Shown: positions 22,491 through 32,399 of the stretch, piece by piece
Numbering within the stretch: the first letter of the stretch is position 1
Layout of the letters: every line of letters begins with the position of its first letter
Assembly: GCA_008704415.1 (NCBI GenBank)
Contig: VXIS01000028.1
Span: 124,001 to 188,000 of the forward strand
DNA from: Sphaerosporella brunnea
Taxonomy: Eukaryota; Ascomycota; Pezizomycetes; Pezizales; Pyronemataceae
Direction of reading: 5' to 3'
DNA length: 64,000 nt
Position numbers and translations under genes: made by a program
The notes under the pieces: generated by a model
The model's input: the letters and a program-made list of their open reading frames with translations, nothing else
Databases searched by the model: none
What the model was told of the DNA's origin: nothing

Positions 22491-23167
22491 CCGTGTTCCT
22501 CACAGTCCAGTCCGACCAGTCCTGAGAGCCGACCGTACCTGGCCCACATCATGCAGTCCAGCCAGAGATATTGCCCGGGACCGGCAGTCCTTTGCGCGGG
22601 TATGGACTGGACCGCCTGCAGTCGATCCAGTCGAATGGATACTTCCAACGGAGTAATGTGTTACATAAGGATTCTGTATGCAAACCGCGCGCGTTTCTGT
22701 ATCCCCCGCACGCTCCAAAACTCCTTTATGCCTCCCGGCCGCGCTATTCAACCGTCTCTCATTGAGTTGCTTTATACAGGGCGCATTTAGTATCTACTCA
22801 TGCTCTGTAATCTCAGCATGGCTCGCGCTGATGAGCCCATCCCGGTACTGAGGGTCAGGATCTCACGGCCCAGTTGCGAACGACACGAGCGTTGATGACG
22901 TTGGAAGGCGGTGTTTTTCTGTGGCAACAGCGGACTACTCCACACCATGATGCGCACTGCCCGCACGTTCAGGGCAATTGGGTATAGATATCACGTAAGT
23001 AAGGCCTGCAGGCTGATCAATTCCTGCGAACTCATGGATTAGGTTTTCCAGTCCTGGATCAAGCGCGGACTGGATTGCTTCAGTTATCTGTCAAGTGCGG
23101 ACTTGACTGGACTATGGCAGACCGTCCAGGCCGACCTGCAGACCGCCCTGGCCCGTGATGAACACTG
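22491..23167 (-). mobile_element. Non-autonomous hAT-like element, GTCCAG family, copy B
   Basis: The left end reads CCGTGTTCCTCACAGTCCAG and the right end complements to CAGTGTTCATCACGGGCC. Many GTCCAG/CTGGAC words lie just inside both ends. The interior matches copies at 38269-39026 and 54300-54638 in reverse orientation, for example GATGACGTTGGA and ACTCCTTTATG blocks. No transposase. No target duplication is visible. Confidence 0.7.
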
Positions 23168-23535
23168 GCACTGCCACTGGAAGTACAGGCGAATCATACA
23201 CCTTGCATGGTACACATCGCAATTCTATCCACCGAGTTGGCTGGCCTGGAGAGTATACCGACCAATGGGCGGAATGGAATGCCTGCAGAATTACAAGCTT
23301 GGCAGCATAGATTCCATGATTTCAGAATCGGCCAACGCTTATATACCATCTATACGTAGATCATGCAGTTGGTGTGGCTTTTGCCCACGGCATTTACGGG
23401 TGGCGTTTACCGGCCTCAGTCTCGACCCCAACTGACTGCCTTCTGAACCCCAACCGACTACTTTCTCTTTAGTTTACTGCGACGTTTTTCACGCACATAC
23501 TCCCTGACTCCACCGTACAGATGACTTTACATCAA
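23168..23535. other. No gene seen
   Basis: Short frames only; the plus frame 23103-23435 crosses the edge of the MITE and is not coding. Confidence 0.35.
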
Positions 23536-23815
23536 TTAGGCGGATCTGGAAAAGGTTTGTTAAAACAGCCGCTGCTGGCGGCATCAGGAAGGATGGGAGG
23601 ACGTCGATTGGCTCGCAACTACGCTGTGACGCAAGACCACCCGTCTTTCGTTTGCCACGTGCAGCGGCGCTTGAAGTTGGTGTTGACAGCAGAACGTTTT
23701 TACTTTTTGGCTGCTCGGTCGCGCAGTGCCTGTCTTCTACCAATCGCCGTGCACCCATCCTTCCTGATGCCGCCAGCAGCGGCTGTTTTGCCAAAACCTT
23801 TCCGGATCCCCCGAG
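23536..23815. repeat. Inverted duplication, arms about 60-130 bp
   Basis: The left arm (from 23542) reads GGATCTGGAAAAGG, AAAACAGCCGCTGCTGGCGG and CATCAGGAAGGATGGG. The right arm, complemented from 23809, reads GGATCCGGAAAGG and then the same two blocks. Identity is high in the outer ~60 bp and falls toward the centre. In translation both arms give KQPLLAASGRMG. It could fold into a long hairpin. No TIR signature or target duplication was recognised. Confidence 0.7.
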
Positions 23816-23829
23816 TGGCGCTGTACCAA

Positions 23830-24752
23830 TGACTCCATCCCCGCCGTGTGATCACCACCCACATGATGGCTCGGATGATAGATATGAGACAGCGGTGATG
23901 TATGAGACGGCGGTGTGTCTCAGACGGTGGCAATATCACGATATATATACAGCAACGTGAGCCGCGGCGGTGGCACAACACGGAAAATTTGCCCACTACC
24001 AGAAGCTGAGTGATTAGCTGTGATTGTTTGGCGCATTGTGGAGGAGCGTAGTGGCAGGTGATGGAATGCGGGTTGAATTAGTACCAGTGCTAGCTGTGAA
24101 TCAACGCTTGACTTCATCATCCGAAATCTGCCTATGCTCTACCACACGGAATTTCTCCAACGTTGACGTGACATTCTACATAAATCACCGACCGTATATC
24201 CTACAGCTAACAGGGCGCAACAGACGCCCTGTTATGAGCTTGGGGTTCTTTTGGTTCTTGTAGCGGTGTTCTGTTGGCAAGTATACTCCACCAGTAATTC
24301 CCGGCTAGTTGTAGAGCTGATAACAACATTATTGGGAAAACAATTGAACAACGCAGGAGAAACCAGAAACATCACCATCAAGCGCGTAGAAAGAGCGCAG
24401 ACAACCCACCGGAGAAAGACCACAGCCAAAACCTCACAGTAACATTCCAGCCATCCCCTCGCAGACACACTCCAACCAGGCCATCAAGAAAGACCCCAAC
24501 CAGCCCACCCCAGAAACTGACAACGGACACAACTCGTTGAATGGATGAAATCGACGCTGGAGAAAGAAGAACAGACGCAGGTAGGGTAAGTCAGGAGCAC
24601 AAATTTAAAGCCGTGTTCGCTTCTCTGAACGATCGGTGCCGTGATCGCAGCATCCACCACAACAGCATTGAAGTTTGCGTTTGCCCAAATGGGCATCCAA
24701 CTCTGTGGTGATGGTGTCAGTGATGTGCTTCGGCAGGGAATCGAGTGAGGTT
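23830..24752. other. No firmly supported gene; possible 3' remnant of the neighbouring gene
   Basis: On the minus strand just below 24753 a different frame reads NRIETSLDSLPKHITDTITT and continues with DAHLGKRKLQ. This looks like former coding sequence of the 24753-25237 gene, either beyond a frameshift or in a further exon. The rest has no recognisable content. Confidence 0.35.
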
Positions 24753-25237
24753 TCAATCCTGTTTAAACTCAACTGTGGGGTCCATCACCCCGCTGATGGC
24801 GGGACCAGCCGAAGGCGCCGCCGGCGGAGGTGGTGGTGGCGGCCTGTGAGCGACAGTGGCTCCCGTTTCCCAATCCACGGTGAATACGATGTCCGTCTGA
24901 ACAGCTGGAGGCGGAGGTAGTTGACGGTACCAGGAACCTTCACGGCTCCGCTGGCCATATCGAAACAGGCTTCAACAAACCTGTACAGCCTGCGCTCATC
25001 CAGTGGCCGGGTGTACAGCTCAGGATATATCTCGTATAACCCGATCTTATTTGCAATTGTGCGCAGAAGCGCCGGTCTTTCCGTTTCCTTGAATATAGCG
25101 TCACGCCAAAAGCCGGTTTTGTTGTGCCAGCTGTTCTGGCGACATACACGCATGACGCGTTGGGGCAAAATGATGCCGGTCTGCTTGTCGAGACCAGCCT
25201 CGTCGAATATGCGTTTGAGGCTCAGTTTGGGTGGCAT
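24753..25237 (-). CDS. Small spliced gene, predicted 145 aa, unknown
   Basis: Exon 1 runs from ATG 25237 to 24944 (98 codons). A GTGAAG donor at 24943, a GTCAAC-like branch region and a TTCAG acceptor ending at 24897 define a 47-nt phase-0 intron. Exon 2 continues in frame to a stop at 24753. The N-terminal ~98 residues look helical (LKRIFDEAGL, RVMRVCRQNSW, LYRFVEACFDM). Exon 2 reads TDIVFTVDWETGATVAHR, then seven prolines, then a short acidic end. The organisation (helical N-terminal domain, phase-0 intron, low-complexity second exon) resembles the 6305-7618 gene, and VCRQ may correspond to LCKQ there, but homology is not certain. Coding sequence just downstream in another frame suggests a C-terminal truncation. 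Confidence 0.55.
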
Positions 25238-25247
25238 TTTAGGATGA

Positions 25248-25361
25248 CTATACTGACGGCTGATGTGTGTTAGCGAATGTACGGGAAAGCCGTGAAGGTT
25301 GCTTCTATACTGACGGCTGATGTGTGTTAGCCAATGTACAGGAAAGCCGTGAAGGTTGCTT
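25248..25361 (-). repeat. 2 x 57-bp tandem duplication in the 5' flank
   Basis: Units 25248-25304 and 25305-25361 differ at only two positions (GCGA/GCCA and ACG/ACA). The array starts 11 bp upstream of the ATG at 25237, so the duplication is of the leader or core promoter of that gene. Few differences mean it is recent compared with the surrounding debris. Confidence 0.85.
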
Positions 25362-25369
25362 ACTACTCG

Positions 25370-26251
25370 TCGTTACGTTGTGAAGGTTTGGTGGCTGAAT
25401 CGCTTCGATAGACTAGATTCGTTTTGTACGCGAGGTGAGGTCGATCAAACAGTTGTGTTGCTGGGGAGAAAGGAGGATTGGTGGATGGGTCGCACTTTAT
25501 GCCAAAGAACCTCCAAAGCCCTAGGGATTTACCCATGTGCAGCGGCAAGCCTCACAGCGATATTGAATTTGATGTAGCACGGATTGAGGATATATGCACC
25601 TGCGGTCACCGTGGCAAAGAGAAAGATGTCTTTTCTTCGACGCATCTTGGCCCCACCGTGAGCTGCATCGCTCGCACGTTCAGGCTGCCCGCATATATAT
25701 GTTACATACGTTGCAGGAAAAAGAAAACGTCCGGCGCAGAGCTCTTTGGCATTGTTGCAAGTCTCGACCTCGCACTCACCAGCGATCTGGTTCAAGGTAA
25801 CCAGGAATGCCTTTTACAGCGCGGCGCAAAGCTTTTATAGCTCAGGTGACGGGTTATACCCAGCTCCAGAGTTGCTCTGCCCCACACCGTAACCTCAGAC
25901 GGGTGTAATGGGGGGTCGAAATTAGTTCCACAGCAGTTACGTGCTCCACAGATCCCACGGTTTTCGTTGAGGTGCGCGTTTCGATACGGCCAGTATGGGA
26001 TCCTTGGTACGCTCATCATACTCTACGCCCGGTTCTGTATTCATATTTCGCCCAGTCTGTCATTGTTTCGCGTGTTTGAAATCGCGCATTGACGTTTTCA
26101 ACATACAGAGGCTGATATACCTAAGGAGGGAATTCACCGATTTGATTCACCCGCGATATCGTTCTGCTTACACATTTCATTCACCAACCACAGCTTTGCC
26201 ATCCGCCGCAACCAGCGTTATAGTGTTCTACCTCGGCGTCGATTCAGCCGA
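25370..26251. other. No supported gene
   Basis: Upstream flank of the 25.2-kb gene. Frames of up to 120 codons on the plus strand (25478-25840) have no motif. Confidence 0.35.
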
Positions 26252-27304
26252 TCAATTGACCTCCCCCCCGGCCCCCGTTTCATGCGGTGATACTATCTGA
26301 TCGGAACGCCTCTTCAAGTGATGTCCCCAGGGAAGACTCTCAGCGACCACAAATCCGGTCAATAATGATAACCCATGGCAATTTGGTCCATGGAAAGTTA
26401 AGACGATGTCAATTTGGATTGTGCTGTATAGCACGCACGAAGGGATCGATGGGCCATCCGTGAACCACGGATGATTAACGAACATTCGCCGGGGAATGTA
26501 GCTCGAACAGGGCACGCGCTGCGTGCAGCGGATACATGGCGCCGTATGCCATGCGCACATCGACGTGATGATATTCGCGAAGCGAAATAGATGGGAGACA
26601 ACCCCTGGAGAGACACAGAACGGTACACACTGAAAACCATATTCGCCTGGTGGGTGGTCGGTGGACGACAAACGGCGGACAAAGCTGTCGCGCATGATTA
26701 TTCTGGCCCCTACAGCAAGCATGGAACGGCGATGACCGTGAGGGTTGGCGCGCACCGACATGTTCGACTCGCGGCAGGAAGAGGTTGTAAAGAAATATAT
26801 CACACCCCGGCCCTGGCAGGGGGCGTACACAACCCGCGTGTACAGTTTCCAAGCAGGTCATGTTGGCATCAGAGACGCCACGCGGTTCCATCACAATATG
26901 GGCTGGATTCTCCTGGGGGCGTTCATGGTCCCACCCGGCGCTGCAACAGCGGCTAGTCTTGCATCGATTATCTCCGCCGTCAATCGAGGATTGCTGTGTA
27001 TCAAGGTCAATTAAAGGCTTTCAAGCGCAAGCAATACAACCGGATGGGTGGGCTCCAACCTCGAGCATGTTTGTGTTATGGTTATTAGACAAGGAAATCC
27101 TCGCCGTGGCGTTAACGTTTCGTCAGCATATCTAAGAATGCCGGCTCCGATAGTCTCCTTCAGCACACAGGGTTGGTTGCGCCGTCCCCTGAATGATCGA
27201 CATCTACGTGCTAAGTTGATGAGATTGGTGTTTATCGTTTGGAGCTCAATCACATCCCGGTGGGGAGGGTGAAGCGCCGCGCATCCCAGGATGAAACGTG
27301 GCAC
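26252..27304 (-). pseudogene. Stop-depleted region, possible decayed gene
   Basis: One minus-strand frame runs for 351 codons with only three stops (near 27010, 26910 and 26880), where about 16 would be expected at this composition. The plus strand also has stop-poor, protein-like stretches (26591-26956 and 26745-27014, for example GWILLGAFMVPPGAATAASL). The region therefore looks formerly coding, but I cannot settle the strand. No family was recognised; Cys and His are frequent in the minus reading. Confidence 0.35.
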
Positions 27305-27309
27305 GTAGG

Positions 27310-28860
27310 GTGGACAACCGTGTTGCGGTCCCGTTCAAATCGCATTTGAGGTAGCGGAAGCAGCTGGTTGATGGAATGCGAATTATGAGCGGCGGTTCGA
27401 CCTCCTCCCCGCACCAAAAGCTTACTCGACAGCCAACAAACATGCAGCCGTCCGCCGGATCAGTGCTTGATTTATGCAACTGAGGGCGGATGCGGTGAGT
27501 CGCACTATCTGAGGCTTGCTCACCGACGTGCACCGGAAAACCTCGCCTGCTATACGCGATACTGAACGTGCCACCTGCCGGAAAGATCGCTGAGAAATTA
27601 CTGACAGGTTGTGAGCCCTCTAAGCCACAACAACGATCGAACCCTGCCAGCGCAATGACTGGTCTCCCAGAGTTTATTGGAAGTCACTGTGCGGCGTAAG
27701 AACCCGCCGTGAGGAACCTCAACCGAAGGTGCATGGAGTATGTCAGTCAAGGATGTGAAGCCGCACAAAACGGTGGAGGGATATGCATGTTGAAGTCAAA
27801 AAGACCACGCTATCTGCGATCAACCATTGCAACGCGTAGTTGATGCCAATGTCTGCCCGCTGGCAGCTGAGTCAAGAGCGCTGCAACCGGGTCTGAACAA
27901 TGACACAAAAGATGTCGCATTCAAGCATCGCGGACGCGCATGGGAGGAAGTAATCAATTTGAGTCAACATCCCCGGACCAGCGCCCGGCGCGGCTCTCCA
28001 GGGTCCATAGCATCAGATGAGAATATGCCCTGTGGGACATGTCGCCATGCGCTTTCATCTTTGGTCGTCACTCATTGTCTGATAGTCGTTCATTCAACAG
28101 TTGTCGCCTAAAATTCGGTCGATGCTCATTCTAAGGTTACTCGTCGCCGCATGCCTCACTGACTATGGAAGCATTCAATCGCTTCCGGGACAGGCCGCCT
28201 CGCTTCCCTCGTTCAGCATAGCGCCTACGGCATGGTACTAGACGTATGCCATCGGGCGGTTGTCCTGGATCCAACAGCGCACGGTATTTTGATGCACTGA
28301 CTCCTGGGGTCTTCAAAGAGCTCCATGTCTCTGGCATGTACAGAACTGGCTCCAACGGGATGTCACGGAGCCCCGGGGCAGCGCCGACTGGGCATTGAGT
28401 TAACCCTGATCCCTTGACCAACACCGGAGTGCAGTCGGTTGGCGTGTCCTCCCTGGCCGTTTCCCGGCGCCTACAGCAATCCACCCACCACGGCGGCTTG
28501 GAGTGTCGGACCTTTACACCTTATTGGGACTTAAAGCGAGCCGCTTGAATCCTGGGAGGTCAGGTATTGTAGTGCACTGCATTCAAGCTATAAGCGATGA
28601 GGACTTTCACCTCTGAAAATTGGATCCCGATGCGCGGGTCAATCGTTGTTGACCATGAGGACGGTCCTACAAACCAACAAAGTCCATGCGAACATGGAAT
28701 ATAACAAGCGTTTCTCAGCTGGGTGTGGTGATATATCTGTCAGCCATGATTGATGGGTCCTGATGGCTTTAAAAAAAACAGCAGCAAAAATTTAAGTCTG
28801 GTAATACTTACCTTACCCGACCCAGGCGTCCCCGGGCACTCCCCAAACCCGCGAAACGAT
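27310..28860. other. No supported gene
   Basis: Only short frames, up to 115 codons on the minus strand at 28137-28484. No repeats shared with other parts of the window were noticed. Confidence 0.35.
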
Positions 28861-28864
28861 TTTG

Positions 28865-28945
28865 CAGAGATTTGAACCCAGGACGCTGCAGTCGCTCCGA
28901 GCTCGCATCAACGCTCCACCGTTAAGCCACCAAGACTTGAGATGT
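28865..28945 (-). tRNA. tRNA-like relic with Pol III A and B boxes
   Basis: On the minus strand the sequence has TGGCTTAACGGTGGAGC, a good A box that also forms a D-arm (GCTT/GAGC), and about 50 nt later GGGTTCAAATC, a B box. The acceptor stem (GTCTTGG) has no matching 3' partner and the anticodon arm is irregular, so it is not a functional tRNA as it stands. A tRNA pseudogene or SINE head is likely. Confidence 0.4.
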
Positions 28946-28949
28946 CTCC

Positions 28950-30660
28950 TTGTACACGGAAGCAAATGCTAAGGATCTAACCTAGGCGTGCATCATATCT
29001 TCGCAGAAAAGTAGGTTACGATATCTTCGCCCCCGACAATCCCTATCAATCGTTACAGTAGTCAGCAACTAATAAGATCGAACCTCACGTTCTATTCAAT
29101 TATAAAATTCTGACGTATACGCGGCAATGCCTGGTTTCAACACATCCTGGTCACAATGCCTGTCTATCACAGAAAAGGAGACAAAGCAGCGTCGAAGCTT
29201 CAAACCGTTCTGAAAGTACAGACGCGAATCTAACCCAGCATTGCCCTGCTCAAGGACCCCGCTGAGCGATGACCAAGGTGGCAGCCGACGCGCGAGCCTC
29301 TCACTATACGGTTCAATCTGCTCGTGTTGATACAACTCTCCGGGTTGCACTGGAGTCTGACATCAACATAAATACAGTGAGATCAATCCAGGCGTTGCCG
29401 CCGTCCTTGGGTTGGTGTTGCGCGACACCACAAAGCCCGTGGGCGCACGATAACGCGTTTGAACAAAGCGTGTACATATGATATCCAGTGCTTGGGGAAG
29501 GACCTCAGGTTCTCTCCCTGGATGGAGATACATACAAAATTCTTGAAGGTTTGGTGGAGGGAATTGAAGAATCAAATTTGAATGAAGCTGTTCGTTTCCA
29601 ACACAAAGTCATATGATCATGAATGCAAGTGAATGGGTAATCTCAATTCTGCCCCACTCAGCCCGAACTAATCTTGCCTCGGATAATCAGCCGGCCTCTG
29701 AGCGTTGATTCCTATAAATCTCCAAATGCGCAGTTATGAACCTGTCATTCGCAAAAATCTGCGCTGAATGATCAGTCCGGAGAGAAGTGTGTATTTACAC
29801 AGAGGTTCAGAGGTTCAGCTGAGTCTACCCAACCCACGGGTAGGTTATGACTGTCACGGGTAATGGAGAGAATCGCGCAACACCATCATTGAAACTACGG
29901 TTATAGCCAAAACCTATTCAACACCCTGCACGACCAGCGGTCAAGGAAGTCATACAGGCAGTGAGATTTGCCTTTCGACGCAGGCTGCCTTGCGAAAACC
30001 ATCGCAGCGAGTCATCCACCACATGCCGCTACCAGTAAGTCTACTGTAGCACTCCGACCAGTTCTGCGTTGGATGATGCCTTCTTTTCTAGCAGCACTAC
30101 AGCCATGCACTGTGGCATTCGTTAACAAGAGAAACACACATTCAGCGTAACCTGCGAAAATCTCCAACAATCAATCTGTTCTTTCCCCACCCGACTGCAG
30201 ATCACATGATCACAGACGCTGCAAATGTATACGCGCGGGTTGGGAGACGTGCCCGAACCGCTCCTCCGTCAATAAGACCTCAGGGCGACGTTTTTTCCTT
30301 CAGGGATAACCAAAAACATAGCCGCCGCTCTCGCACAACCATCGCGATAAGCACCATCCCAAGGATGGGTGCTCTCACCCAGGACGACCACCGCGTGAAT
30401 CCACCCACGACGATTCCCAAGAATAGGAATAAACCGTAGTTGGAACATGTCTGGAGGTTGCGGTACACTGTGGGATCATGAGCCTTGTGCGATCGCACGC
30501 AATCGGACGGGAACGCACTCTGTGACAGCCGGTTTCAAGGGGAATATAACCGCTATCCTGTCCAGTTCGCGAATATCCGCATCTTGAATATCACCATTTG
30601 AGCTAGAGGAAGGGGGCTACCTATACCTTCTACCGCAACAATACAATGCCGTGCTCTCGA
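28950..30660. other. No firmly supported gene
   Basis: Short frames only. The part from 30280 to 30600 on the minus strand is again stop-poor (for example NRRGWIHAVVVLGESTHPWD) and may be the 3' continuation of the decayed gene at 30668-32390. Confidence 0.35.
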
Positions 30661-30667
30661 AATGTGA

Positions 30668-32390
30668 TCACCGCCTCCACATATGATAAAGTATGTCATC
30701 GACAAGTTGCGGTGCAGGCAAACTCCTTGCACCGTAAATTGCGCTGTTCCACAAACTGGCAGCTCCGCGGTGATTGTGTGCCTGTGCAAACAGGCGGGCT
30801 AAATCCACGGCAAACCACGAGTATTGCATATTGCATGGGAGCGAACGTGGACCGGTACTGAGAATGCAGGTCAAAGAGCGACTGCACCTGCATTTGTGAT
30901 ATACACCGCCTGGACTGCCAATCATAAGAAGACGATGGAAATCGGCGATGAGGTTCTGACATGCAAGTGGAGGAAGATGGAGAAAATAAATGACAGCAGA
31001 CCACCTCAATCGACCCACAGTGACATCACAATCATTGCCTCTGAAGATGTCAGTCGAATCTCTGCAGATGAATCATGTGCAACCTTGCCATCCCCAGAGT
31101 GACACGGGGTCGTGGATCATCCCCACAATTGAACTGCTGGCAGACAAGACTGTAAACGGTGTGCCAGCAGTTGGCCGATCTGCGACACATACATCTTCCA
31201 CAGCGGAATTGCGCTCTGAAAGACCTCGGCAGGGAACTTCTAGCTGTAGATCGCGATGTTTCTCATGCTCTCGCACGATTGTACCTCAGGCTCATTGCTT
31301 TCAGAGAAACGTCGTGCGAATGGCCCAGGACCCATCTGCAGTCAGGGTTTCCAATAGCAGGCCGGACAGACAGCGTCCCGTGAGCCGGCGGTTGATGGGT
31401 ACAAATAATCTGTCCTCGTACAACTCAACATGGACATCGTTCCCCTGCGCCAGAGTGTCCAAGGTCCGAAGTGGCTCAGTAGTAGTACCGTGTCTTCTGC
31501 CAGCCGTTTGCATGGCACCGAGAGTGAAGTAGTTGGGGACCCAATCTGGGGCTGTTGAGCAGCATGACCGGCTGAGATACTGTGGCAGGTACACTTTGAT
31601 GCGGGAGGGTGGCTGAACATGCCACCCTTATCTCGACGCGGGTGAGCGTGTGTATGTGTTTACTGTCCGCGATCGGTTGTCTCGAGCACGGATCAAAAGC
31701 GGGTGGGCCGACGTGGACTCTTCCGCTGTCAGGAATCCCACAGAAACTGGGTGTTGTAGAAACAGGATACCTGTGCGGTTGATTTGCATAAAGCTGAGTA
31801 TGTAGAGGATGTTACCGTGGTCTAGATCATACAATTCAGGCTTGCTATTGCCAAGAGGCCTGTGGTCCGCAGAATGGTAGGTCGCTGAGTGTTTTTGTAG
31901 AGCGTGACACGGTAGTACCCGGCGAACGTGTGCGATCCGTGGGCACTGCATTGAGAGAGCAGTGGCTGGTGAACCCTGGACAGGCAGCACTTCTTGACCT
32001 TCGAAATTTCAAGGCCGATGTGTACCTTTTGCAGGCATGATCGGGTGAGGCATGGTCAGTAGGTGCTTTTCCATGGTTTGTTCGGTTGGTGTATACCACT
32101 GTTGCATGATCCCGAAGTCTCTGTATCTTTTGCACGACGCCAGCAACGGCAGATCATACCTCGCCAGGAGGTAGCGCCTATGGCGGCGGAGAAAACGTTC
32201 ATGCACAATAGGTAAAAGCAGTTGTTGGTTGTCGGCTGACAGACCAGAAAATACAGTGCGCCCCTGACCCGGACCGTCGACATAAGGGACCAGATGCAAG
32301 TGATGGCGTCGTAGGACATTTTCGCACGCGGGGTGCAGCCCTATGGGTCGTACATCTGTCCCTCTGGGGAATGAGCGCTATATACCATGA
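30668..32390 (-). pseudogene. Decayed minus-strand gene, one frame over ~570 codons
   Basis: A single minus-strand frame links the open segments 32299-32009, 31990-31628, 31594-31301, 31276-31073 and 31018-30668. It is broken only by about five stops, where about 27 would be expected. The segments read like protein: VLRRHHLHLVPYVDGPGQGR, FLRRHRRYLLARYDLPLLAS, KPELYDLDHGNILYILSF, VHVELYEDRLFVPINRRL. Upstream, near 32345, the frame appears to shift into IMVYSAHSPEGQMYDP. I do not recognise the family. Alternatives are a gene with unseen introns or an old viral or transposon polyprotein. Confidence 0.45.
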
Positions 32391-32399
32391 TCGTAGCTC

